Shown piece by piece: positions 54,590 through 62,178 of a DNA stretch of 64,000 nt (positions are counted from its first letter, which is position 1; each line of letters starts with the position of its first letter). Position numbers and translations under genes: made by a program. The notes below the pieces were generated by a model. The model saw only the letters and a program-made list of their open reading frames with translations, did not search any database and was not told the DNA's origin. The stretch spans positions 1 through 64,000 of the IMG/VR virus record IMGVR_UViG_3300037088_000682; one strand, given 5' to 3'. The stretch is from a virus.

Positions 54590-54926
54590 AACTGAAGCGA
54601 AGAAAGTAGCAGTCAAAGAGGCCCGTCCTGGTGAGGCCACCCTCAAGGTCATACTCGCACTTGCCAAAGCCACTCAAAACCTAACTGAGATTGGAGTCAA
54701 CGCCCTTGATTACGAGGAAGTGCTCTTACTACTCAGTTACGCAAAGGACACCCCGAGCTTCATACTTCATGGAGCTGAGATCACGATTGACTTAGTCAAT
54801 CGTGGAGAGCTCAATGTTGTGGTTGGTAAGTCTCAATCACTGGTAATCGTCAAGGACGTTTGGGCGATACTCCATCCAGAAACAGCAACAAGGTTCCATA
54901 GAATACTGTGGGATGAGGTGATCTGA
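54579..54926 (+). CDS. C-tagged protein, 115 aa, intermediate tag form
   Basis: Starting at the ATG in ATGATGACTGAA, the protein is helical with A-E-I-T-I-D-L-V and ends A-T-R-F-H-R-I-L-W-D-E-V-I. This tag has the I-L insertion of the long form and the D-E-V-I end of the short form, joining the two types. Confidence 0.74.
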   Translation: MMTETEAKKVAVKEARPGEATLKVILALAKATQNLTEIGVNALDYEEVLLLLSYAKDTPSFILHGAEITIDLVNRGELNVVVGKSQSLVIVKDVWAILHPETATRFHRILWDEVI

Positions 54927-55286
54927 ATGACCCTCCGTGTATTGATCATTGATGATGTGGCCAGAGCGGGAGCCGCTAGAGTAGTCGAGTATGCAAGCCG
55001 TCCCGAGAACCTCTACGTACCTGGGCCCGGAGCCAAGGTACCAGGATATGACCCTGGTCACGTTCTGCGACTCGGTGAGTACAGGATGGTCTTCTCGCTA
55101 ACGAAAGTCCCTAATGGGGAGATTTACCGTCACTTCTCAATGTCTGTCCCTGCTCAAGGCAAGTTCCCACACCCTGCAGCGGTTGAAGAAGTACTAGGCC
55201 TCTTTGGCTTCGTTGGTGGATTGAAGAAATCTCAAGCTGATCTCAACGAAGAAGAAGGTTGTGTTGTAGCCGCCCAACTACTTTAG
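54927..55286 (+). CDS. Hypothetical protein, 119 aa
   Basis: L-R-V-L-I-I-D-D-V-A-R-A looks receiver-like at the start, but the rest (G-E-Y-R-M-V-F-S-L-T, A-V-E-E-V-L-G-L-F-G-F-V-G-G) does not continue the fold. No tag. Convergent with a C-tagged gene. Confidence 0.66.
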   Translation: MTLRVLIIDDVARAGAARVVEYASRPENLYVPGPGAKVPGYDPGHVLRLGEYRMVFSLTKVPNGEIYRHFSMSVPAQGKFPHPAAVEEVLGLFGFVGGLKKSQADLNEEEGCVVAAQLL

Positions 55287-55651
55287 ATCACGTCCTCACG
55301 TTCAAATCTAGTTGGAGGGATCTGATCAGGCTTTTCCCTCTTCCGACGTTCAACCTTTGGTTTCGGAGCAGGGCGCCACTTGTCCCGTATATCTCCAGAC
55401 CACCTAGAGGCTTCGACCTTGATGTCCGTCTCTAAGTGGAGATCAACATACTTTACCCCATTAGCTGTCACTCGTATCCTGTGGATAACGAACACTGGCA
55501 TATCATAGGGTGTTGGATTCTCTGGTAATTCTCTACTTATCCAATCAGAACCCCCAAAAACCTTCCCAGAAGGGATTGGGATTATCTTCTTATCTACAGC
55601 GATCCAACTCTCGTCCTTGGGGGCCTTCCAGGGGTCTTTTGTCCTAGGCAT
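55283..55651 (-). CDS. C-tagged protein, 122 aa
   Basis: A Lys/Pro-rich basic protein with beta strands (I-I-P-I-P-S-G-K-V, V-F-V-I-H-R-I-R-V) ending P-P-T-R-F-E-R-E-D-V-I. Its ATG is at one edge of the divergent palindrome with the next gene. Confidence 0.76.
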   Translation of the reverse strand: MPRTKDPWKAPKDESWIAVDKKIIPIPSGKVFGGSDWISRELPENPTPYDMPVFVIHRIRVTANGVKYVDLHLETDIKVEASRWSGDIRDKWRPAPKPKVERRKREKPDQIPPTRFEREDVI

Positions 55652-55689
55652 GAATCACCTCTACACCGGTGTAAGAGGTGATTCATGCC
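55647..55689. promoter_or_regulatory. Mirror-image divergent promoter palindrome
   Basis: The two halves are complements except for one inserted base, centred on TACACC|GGTGTA (55662-55673). Each half carries GGTGTA and GAGGTGATTC before its own ATG (minus ATG at 55651, plus ATG at 55685). Confidence 0.75.
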
Positions 55690-56590
55690 AACGTGGCAGA
55701 TTGAATATCCATCTCACAGACAAGGGATTCGTTCTCGGTATAGCGAGGACGTTAGTCTCATTCGCAATGACCAGTCTTTTGCAAATATGGTGGTTACTGA
55801 ACTAACAGATCGACCAATCATTGTAATCAAGGTCTCATTCCTTGGGGTTGGCCCTAGTGATCCAAGAGTTAGAGAGATAGTTCGATGTGGGTCTTTTCAG
55901 ATCCCTCCTAACATATGGTTCCCTCTACAGGTGAGTAGGATAACCCCGGATGAGAATGGTAGGTATCGGGTACGTGGTCGCACCCAGCATGCAGCTATAA
56001 TCGATGATGCAGCTCACTTCATACCTGGAACACCCGTCGGTATCGATCCTGCCACCGGCTTGATAGTACCCAACTCGAACAATCCAATTGGATTGATTAG
56101 TGAGGAAACCTCACTACTGGAGGATCCCCCTCCTAGGATTCTTCTAGGAATTGATCCAGGCAGCGGATCAGATAGAACAGCGGTAACAGTCTCCCGCTAC
56201 CCAGTTCGAACCGAGATGACTGTCATACCCGGCGATGAACCCTCCTCACTCAGTCTTGGGTTTACCATACGCGAAGAGATTGGGATCGGAGTTTTCAACC
56301 CTGAAGCTGTGCGAAGAGTTTCGATGCCCACCTTCGAGCTCCAAGAAAACCCATCCATAAACATTGGAGACATTAGGAGTAGACGGTTCGATCTAGTTGA
56401 TCGTGCTCGACAATCCATTCAAGAATCTGAAGATCAGCGTATATTTGATGCTCTAGATGCAGCTGTTGATCAGCCCTTCATTGATCGACCCATCAGAGGT
56501 TTCCAACAGCCCACTCCAGAACCTGTATATGACGGGCCACGACCCATTAGATTCACACGGATCTTAGAGGACGAGTGGTACCCCCTATGA
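55685..56590 (+). CDS. Long-form C-tagged protein with mosaic structural-like segments
   Basis: The 301-residue protein has G-I-D-P-G-S-G-S-D-R-T-A (about 155-166) and a segment (about 210-252) E-N-P-S-I-N-I-G-D-I-R-S-R-R-F, D-R-A-R-Q-S-I-Q and E-D-Q-R-I-F-D-A-L-D-A-A, resembling an N-terminal piece seen in some phage capsid-like proteins. The end is P-I-R-F-T-R-I-L-E-D-E-W-Y-P-L. Any structural role is tentative. Confidence 0.68.
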   Translation: MPTWQIEYPSHRQGIRSRYSEDVSLIRNDQSFANMVVTELTDRPIIVIKVSFLGVGPSDPRVREIVRCGSFQIPPNIWFPLQVSRITPDENGRYRVRGRTQHAAIIDDAAHFIPGTPVGIDPATGLIVPNSNNPIGLISEETSLLEDPPPRILLGIDPGSGSDRTAVTVSRYPVRTEMTVIPGDEPSSLSLGFTIREEIGIGVFNPEAVRRVSMPTFELQENPSINIGDIRSRRFDLVDRARQSIQESEDQRIFDALDAAVDQPFIDRPIRGFQQPTPEPVYDGPRPIRFTRILEDEWYPL

Positions 56591-57121
56591 GTTGAAGATA
56601 GTCCCCTCAGAAACCTTTTCTTCCATTGTCAAGGCTTCTCTGGCCACCCCAAGGACTCTAACCGCAACAACAGAGGTGGCTGTACGGGTACCCGTTCGAT
56701 GAACCCGATGAGTCTTCCCCTTGTGATCGAACGTTCTTTCTGGTAATGAACGTCTCCAAACAGCTATAAGCCTCTGCCCTAGCCCCATGACGGTCAAGGA
56801 GGAACCTTTGAGTAGCTCCTGGTCAACAGGTTCAATCCCGGGAGCCTCCCCTTCTACGTCCTCTAGAGGGGAACCATCAAGGAACTCCCCGAGCGAGATC
56901 AAACCTATCTCGAGCGAAGGATACTTCCCAGATGGGCCGTTCGGTTTTAGGGATACGTTGATTCTTCCGTTCTCCGCCAAGGCTTCCAGTGTAAATCCTT
57001 GCATGATCTTATGGTCAACAAGCTCCACCTCCCGGTCGAGTCGTTCGAATCTTGAAACTATGGGGCCTTCCGCAGGCTCAATGATGTCGATGTTGTGGTC
57101 AAAGCGAGTTAATTCAGCCAT
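56585..57121 (-). CDS. Protein with tag-like peptides at its N-terminus
   Basis: M-A-E-L-T-R-F-D-H-N-I-D-I-I and, 20 residues later, I-V-S-R-F-E-R-L-D-R-E-V-E repeat the C-tag core at the N-terminus. The remainder is a beta/helix domain with a basic H-K-G-K-T-H-R-V-H-R-T. TATAGA lies six bases before the ATG on the minus strand. Confidence 0.7.
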   Translation of the reverse strand: MAELTRFDHNIDIIEPAEGPIVSRFERLDREVELVDHKIMQGFTLEALAENGRINVSLKPNGPSGKYPSLEIGLISLGEFLDGSPLEDVEGEAPGIEPVDQELLKGSSLTVMGLGQRLIAVWRRSLPERTFDHKGKTHRVHRTGTRTATSVVAVRVLGVAREALTMEEKVSEGTIFNS

Positions 57122-57133
57122 TGGAGCTCTATA

Positions 57134-57541
57134 ATGTCCGGTCTGTACCTACCGGGAGTTCAAGAAACACTGTCGTGGATCCTTAATCTGAACGATATGA
57201 GATCTGCACACGTTGAGGAATTGAGTTTCGTTTGCTGGGCTAATACTCTAGAGGAATTACAAGATTTCGTCAATCGAGAACAAGTCGAGTGTTATATGGA
57301 TGGTAAGTGGGGGAAAACCTTCAGGAAATTCGGCCCACTTGAGTGGTACAACAAACCCTGGGACGTAGGTAACCACTATCTTCAGGCCCCACCAACCGTA
57401 ATTATTCATGGGATCCTGGAGTATCGAGCCCCTATCATAGTGAATCTTCCGAGTATCGAAGATCTTGAGCAGCGAGCTAAGTACGAACACCCAGAGAACC
57501 CTACTAGGTTTGAACGCATTGCCTTTAATATGGTCAAGTAG
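57134..57541 (+). CDS. C-tagged protein, 135 aa
   Basis: An alpha/beta protein (E-E-L-S-F-V-C-W-A, P-T-V-I-I-H-G-I-L-E) ending N-P-T-R-F-E-R-I-A-F-N-M-V-K, a variant C-tag with a changed end. It starts 13 bases from the divergent gene. No domain recognised. Confidence 0.74.
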   Translation: MSGLYLPGVQETLSWILNLNDMRSAHVEELSFVCWANTLEELQDFVNREQVECYMDGKWGKTFRKFGPLEWYNKPWDVGNHYLQAPPTVIIHGILEYRAPIIVNLPSIEDLEQRAKYEHPENPTRFERIAFNMVK

Positions 57542-58702
57542 ATGCCACCACCAATTTGGGCAACACTAGGGCAGGCTATCTACCCGAGGCCCGCCGAAGG
57601 GAACATAATCAGCAGGGATTCTGTTGCGATCATCGTTTACATCAGGGATGAAGAAGTGCATCTTAACTCTAGTGGGGTTGTATTTACCGTAGATACCAGC
57701 ATATTAGCTCGAGATTGGATGCCAAGTTCAGAAGCAGAGCCCTTTTTACAGTGGGGTATTCCTTCAGGGGTTACTCATATTCTTGGGGGTCAACCTGAGT
57801 TCGTTGGGGTACTTCCTGTTACCCCAGAGTTAGTTCCAATCCAACCTACTGATCCGGTAAGCAATCGTTGGCTTCAAACCGGGGTCAGGCTCCAACCGTT
57901 GGGAGAAGGCCCAGGAGGAGTCATTACTGGGGTGACTGATCGCGGGATTCATATTAGAGACGTTGAGCGTTGGGACACAACTCCCATGCAACTTGGAACT
58001 ACCGTACGAGTCTTCACTCCTCTGGAAGTCTTAGAGTTATACCGGCCAGCTCCGCCACCCATGCCATCTTGGTTCGCCGTTGGCTCTAGGATTGTTCAAA
58101 ACCACGATCAACGGACTTACATTATTCTCTCATTCAGCCCAGAAACCTACTCCATGAGGGCTACCCTCGAAGACGAGGTAAGCCCAGTCACTTTCTCTGT
58201 CAATGACTTCGCTCGCCACTGGAGACCCGCTAGCTCCATCGTCGAACATCGACCCAATAGCAATAACACCCCGCTTGTTCCAACAAGAGTTCAGGTTGCT
58301 CCGCCTTGGTTAATCCCAGGTACTTTTCTTAGAAAACGAGCTAAACCACCCTACTTGGTGACCGTCACAAGCCTAGATTCAGAGCATTTTACTGTACGGC
58401 TGACTCAAGTGGCAAGCTTGAATCCAATGAAATTGGGTCCTACTTGGGAGGAAACCGAGTACTGTAAAGTAGAAGAGCAGTTTAATCCAGTTGATTTGGA
58501 TGGGGTCGCAAGGGCTGAGTACAAGTGCCCGAAGTGCGGGGAACTTGGCGCCAGAGACAAGGCAGCGGAAGAGCGAAGATTGATTGAAAAGGTACGGGCT
58601 TATACCTGCAAGCAAGAGCACACGTGGTACTTCATTGACGGTACCGACTACGACGGCCAGGTAGCGATACCCACTAGATTTGAAAGGGATATCGGCATTT
58701 AG
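57542..58702 (+). CDS. C-tagged protein with tandem W-x-G repeats and zinc site
   Basis: The 386-residue protein has about four barrel-like repeats starting I-W-A-T-L-G-Q-A-I, N-R-W-L-Q-T-G-V-R-L, S-W-F-A-V-G-S-R-I and P-W-L-I-P-G-T-F-L, some ending R-D/H-W-x-P. A C-terminal zinc ribbon (C-P-K-C-G ... C-K-Q-E-H) and the end I-P-T-R-F-E-R-D-I-G-I follow. Confidence 0.77.
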   Translation: MPPPIWATLGQAIYPRPAEGNIISRDSVAIIVYIRDEEVHLNSSGVVFTVDTSILARDWMPSSEAEPFLQWGIPSGVTHILGGQPEFVGVLPVTPELVPIQPTDPVSNRWLQTGVRLQPLGEGPGGVITGVTDRGIHIRDVERWDTTPMQLGTTVRVFTPLEVLELYRPAPPPMPSWFAVGSRIVQNHDQRTYIILSFSPETYSMRATLEDEVSPVTFSVNDFARHWRPASSIVEHRPNSNNTPLVPTRVQVAPPWLIPGTFLRKRAKPPYLVTVTSLDSEHFTVRLTQVASLNPMKLGPTWEETEYCKVEEQFNPVDLDGVARAEYKCPKCGELGARDKAAEERRLIEKVRAYTCKQEHTWYFIDGTDYDGQVAIPTRFERDIGI

Positions 58703-58723
58703 CAGTGTCTTTTTTTGCGATCT

Positions 58724-58729
58724 GGTGTA
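58724..58729 (+). promoter_or_regulatory. GGTGTAG promoter-like element
   Basis: GGTGTAG lies 16 bases before the ATG at 58746, after a TCTTTTTTT tract that may mark termination of the upstream gene. Confidence 0.55.
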
Positions 58730-58745
58730 GTGTCCCCGTGAAGTT

Positions 58746-59954
58746 ATGAATAAACCGACCAAACTCAAGACTCCTCGGCCCGTACCTTTCAAGAAACCAG
58801 AATGGTGGAATGCATTCAACCTCGAATCTCTCGAAAGGTACAGCGATACTGCCAGGATGCTCCTGGATTATGCAATCACCTCTGGCCAGACGGTCTACTC
58901 GGGAAGCTGCAAGGGTGTTCTGGAGGATGCCGGAGAAGAACACGCTTTTGAGGAGTTCGTCAAAGCTCTGGTTGATGGGGTTGGGGGCTCCACAAACTTC
59001 GCCCACTGCCCGATATTTGGACGCGGTGAAACTGAAACCTGGGTCCTATGGGCCAACGGGTCTATTACGATTCGGGTTGGGCTCGACAAGAAGATAACGG
59101 TTAGCATCTGCACTCTCAGTCTAGAGTCCTATCAGATTGTTGGGGGTATTCTGGGAGAATACTTGTTGCCGGAGAACGTGAGACAGCCGGTTTATGCTCT
59201 TGCTGAGGGCCCGACTGGTACTGAAATCATGGAGGTTGGGCTCGCCGGTGAGGCTCTCGAGCGTGATAACTACGAGGATGAGGTTCTCAAAGGCTTTGAC
59301 TTCATAGTGTCGGAGTTCCAACGGGAAGCCCCCATCGGGCGCCTAGCCATCATATACGGAGACCCGGGCAGCGGCAAGACCTACATGATTCGTGGATTCC
59401 TCGAAGAAGTGCCAGATGCCATCTTCGTTCTGATACCTAGCCACCTTGTTGAGTCACTAGCGGGACCAAAATTGGTACCTATGTTGATTCGAGCTCGAAG
59501 TTTGGCTGGAACAGACAGTCCCATCATCCTAGTTATCGAGGATGCGGATAAGGCTCTTGTCATTCGGGAGGAGGGATCTCTGGCAGCCATCTCTTCTCTG
59601 CTCAATGTGTCTGATGGTATCCTTGGACACACGCTGAACTTGAGGGTCATTTGCACCACCAATGCCAAGATTGAACACATTGATCCAGCTCTTTTAAGGG
59701 CTGGTCGACTCTCACTTCAGATCAATATTGGGAAGTTGTCCACCGCGAAGTGTACTGCTATCTACGAGCGAATCATGAACGGGGAAACTGTCATCTTCAA
59801 CGAGGAACAACCCCTCGCCGAGGTCTATCGGTTCGCCAATACCGAATCTTATGCTGATTCAGATGAGGACACCGATGAGAGTGAAGACGAAGACGAGGAT
59901 GATGACGAAACTCTCGATGGTGATGACGATGAGGACGAGGACGAAGAGGAATGA
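58746..59954 (+). CDS. AAA+ ATPase with acidic tail
   Basis: The 402-residue protein has an N-terminal domain, Walker A G-D-P-G-S-G-K-T (205-212), Walker B I-I-L-V-I-E-D-A-D (260-268) and L-L-R-A-G-R-L (317-322), then an acidic tail (E-D-E-D-E-D-D-D-E). It is a relative in layout of the AAA+ at 45.2 kb. Sensor residues suggest a hexameric motor; its partner is unknown. Confidence 0.88.
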   Translation: MNKPTKLKTPRPVPFKKPEWWNAFNLESLERYSDTARMLLDYAITSGQTVYSGSCKGVLEDAGEEHAFEEFVKALVDGVGGSTNFAHCPIFGRGETETWVLWANGSITIRVGLDKKITVSICTLSLESYQIVGGILGEYLLPENVRQPVYALAEGPTGTEIMEVGLAGEALERDNYEDEVLKGFDFIVSEFQREAPIGRLAIIYGDPGSGKTYMIRGFLEEVPDAIFVLIPSHLVESLAGPKLVPMLIRARSLAGTDSPIILVIEDADKALVIREEGSLAAISSLLNVSDGILGHTLNLRVICTTNAKIEHIDPALLRAGRLSLQINIGKLSTAKCTAIYERIMNGETVIFNEEQPLAEVYRFANTESYADSDEDTDESEDEDEDDDETLDGDDDEDEDEEE

Positions 59955-60257
59955 GTGGCCGCTAGAAAAAGAATCACAGATCTAACACTACTTAATGCGC
60001 TTCTCGATGCTGGGAAGTCAAGGCTTTCAATTAGTGAAGCTAAATCCTTCAATTCTATGTTGGACGGCCTTGACGCGGGACAGTTCATTAACCTTACTCA
60101 AGGTCAACGTGAGTGGGTTGAAAAGAAGTACTACGAATTAGGGATGGATCGTGCTTACATTAACAAGGCCCCTCCTATTCGAAAGCCTTCCATTAAAGGG
60201 AAACTGGGCACCCCCATTTGGGAACAACCAAGACCAGCAAGACCACCTGGTAGGTGA
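59955..60257 (+). CDS. Small helical protein ending RPPGR, paralogue
   Basis: GTG start one base after the ATPase stop. D-L-T-L-L-N-A-L-L-D, F-N-S-M-L-D, L-T-Q-G-Q-R-E-W-V, ending A-R-P-P-G-R, mirrors the 6.5 kb gene. The C-terminal third has Lys/Pro-rich K-A-P-P-I-R-K-P. Function unknown. Confidence 0.78.
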   Translation: MAARKRITDLTLLNALLDAGKSRLSISEAKSFNSMLDGLDAGQFINLTQGQREWVEKKYYELGMDRAYINKAPPIRKPSIKGKLGTPIWEQPRPARPPGR

Positions 60258-60260
60258 TTC

Positions 60261-60691
60261 GTGGGATTTCTTATACGTTTCAATGACTCAGTAATCACTG
60301 TTATGCATCGAGGTGATACTCGCTGCACCTTACGGGTAGAGAACGGGCCCGTTACGATTCAACGATATGATCCTGGGTCGGATCAGTCTGAACACACAAC
60401 TAATCTTAGGGCATACAGGAGTCAACTTCTACCTAACCTGCACTTCTATGTGTCAGAACACAAAAAACCCCACCAGAGGTTGTTAGACCCACCCGCTTTG
60501 AGAGACTTCTTCGAGAGTCCGAGGTTTGGGAAGAATATCGACCCCCACCTAAACCTATCCAAAAGAGCAAAGAAATCACAGAGGCTGAGTTGGCAGAAAT
60601 CTTCAACAAGCCTAAGAAGATGATTGCTGAGGCTCCAGATCCAATGGGGATCGACATTACGAAACTTATGGAAGAGGTTTTGAAGTCCTAG
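60261..60691 (+). CDS. C-tagged protein interrupted by a -1 frameshift at an A-run
   Basis: The GTG frame reads to H-K-K at the A6 run (60462-60467), then into an unlikely stretch ending at 60623. The -1 frame continues T-P-P-E-V-V-R-P-T-R-F-E-R-L-L-R-E-S-E and then about 50 residues to the stop at 60691. The tag is thus near the middle of a longer tail. One missing A or slippage explains it. Confidence 0.65.
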
Positions 60692-60696
60692 GTGTA
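60691..60696 (+). promoter_or_regulatory. GGTGTAGTAG promoter-like element
   Basis: GGTGTAGTAGGGAGTGTC precedes the ATG at 60709, 12 bases after GTA, and overlaps the upstream stop by one base. Confidence 0.58.
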
Positions 60697-60708
60697 GTAG
60701 GGAGTGTC

Positions 60709-61638
60709 ATGCTGTTCCGACTAGACAACCCACGCTTCATCATGAACTCGCAGGAATTCCCTGCGAATGTAGTTTTCTACTGTCTGGCCTATCAGGACTG
60801 CACGGGGGATCTCATTGTCAATTACACAGATCCCGGGTCATCGAGACGTGTAACCGAACCCATTACTCCAACCAGAAGTTTACCCATATTTGCCGGGATG
60901 ACTCTTCATGAGTATGTAGTTCCGTTTTTAGAGTTACATGACAATCTTGGACGGCGCGGGGCCACCGTTGGGTTCAACTTCGTAGCTCGAAGTTCCTTCA
61001 GGGTTGCCGGAGCCAACTATGGTACTCGAACCTTAGATACGACCATGATATTCCCAGTCATTGGCGGTGGAATCATTAGGATCCAAGCCGGTGGGCAGGA
61101 ATGGGACATTGCCAACCCAACCTTTGACCCCAATGCCCAAATTCCAGGAATGAATACCACTTATGGAACGGGAGGTAGCGCAGATTACATAAGCGGCCCT
61201 CAAGGGATTGAAAACCGACGAGTACCTGATGATATCATGATCAATGCTTACCAAAGGACACATCGTGGTTACGTCGGTGATACTAGTGAAATTGAACGTA
61301 GGCGAGCCGCTCGTCTAGCCAACTTTGATCTGAGAGAGGTGTCCGCTCTCGAACAGCAACAGGAAGCCCAGACCCCACCCCCACAAGCTGAGAGTAGAAT
61401 CACTTTGTCGGCAGCCGAATTACGTCGACAAGAACGGGAAGTTCAGATTCAGGAAGCCGAAACTAGCCGAGTAGGCAGCCTATCCCCAACCCCGGCTATC
61501 GGCGGGCACAGCCGTATTATCGGAGCGAGACTCACAGAAGAGCGGGAGGTTAGTTTGATCATGCCGGCAACCAAAGCCCCCAAAGCTCCACCGAAAACCC
61601 GCCTCGAACGCATATCCGAAGATACAGAAGAAGATTGA
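60709..61638 (+). CDS. Long-form C-tagged protein, 309 aa
   Basis: A beta-rich N-terminal domain (1-130) is followed by an Arg/Gln-rich helical part (S-A-A-E-L-R-R-Q-E-R-E-V-Q-I-Q-E) and a Pro/Lys linker ending P-K-T-R-L-E-R-I-S-E-D-T-E-E-D. It could be a structural or assembly protein; no domain is named. Confidence 0.75.
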   Translation: MLFRLDNPRFIMNSQEFPANVVFYCLAYQDCTGDLIVNYTDPGSSRRVTEPITPTRSLPIFAGMTLHEYVVPFLELHDNLGRRGATVGFNFVARSSFRVAGANYGTRTLDTTMIFPVIGGGIIRIQAGGQEWDIANPTFDPNAQIPGMNTTYGTGGSADYISGPQGIENRRVPDDIMINAYQRTHRGYVGDTSEIERRRAARLANFDLREVSALEQQQEAQTPPPQAESRITLSAAELRRQEREVQIQEAETSRVGSLSPTPAIGGHSRIIGARLTEEREVSLIMPATKAPKAPPKTRLERISEDTEED

Positions 61639-61680
61639 TTGAACTTCAGAACCATGCTATTCGATTCCCCTGGTGAGTAG

Positions 61681-62178
61681 ATGAAATTCCTCAAGGATCT
61701 GATTCCAATAGTAGATGAACTTAGGATTACCATCCGACACATTGTTGGGGTAGGACTGCGTAAGATCGCTGATTACCTATTGTGGGATTACAACGAGGCA
61801 TCACCCGTTGAGGTCAAGCCATCGGTAGAAGTCGATCCTCCAGTCAAGGTGCGGGATCGAAGCAACTACGATCCTATGAAGCACGGGTCAGTCCCATCAG
61901 CCTTGTATGGGGCTCTCACAGTGCTCTTGGCAAAGATGCCGCCTGGGTATCCGATGACCATCAATCAACTCTTGGAGGAGTTTGAGGCCACCGATTCAAC
62001 GCTACGCAAAGGGCTCAAGATCATGATCGAGCGCGGAGTTATCGGTCAGGGTGGGTCTCCAGCAGAGTTCTTCATTCTCGACAGGGATGGAGCTACCAAA
62101 CAGGTCAAGGAATTTGAGGAGAGGGGGGTAGCCTTGTACCTAAAGCAACGCGGGGAAGCGGACGCGAGCCTGCACTAA
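61681..62178 (+). CDS. Hypothetical protein with winged-helix-like part, 165 aa
   Basis: A helical N-terminus, a Val/Pro linker and a region T-I-N-Q-L-L-E-E-F, S-T-L-R-K-G-L-K-I-M, G-V-I-G-Q-G-G-S-P-A-E-F-F fitting a small winged helix. GGTGAG precedes the ATG. Convergent with the 2H phosphoesterase gene (39-base overlap). Confidence 0.68.
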   Translation: MKFLKDLIPIVDELRITIRHIVGVGLRKIADYLLWDYNEASPVEVKPSVEVDPPVKVRDRSNYDPMKHGSVPSALYGALTVLLAKMPPGYPMTINQLLEEFEATDSTLRKGLKIMIERGVIGQGGSPAEFFILDRDGATKQVKEFEERGVALYLKQRGEADASLH

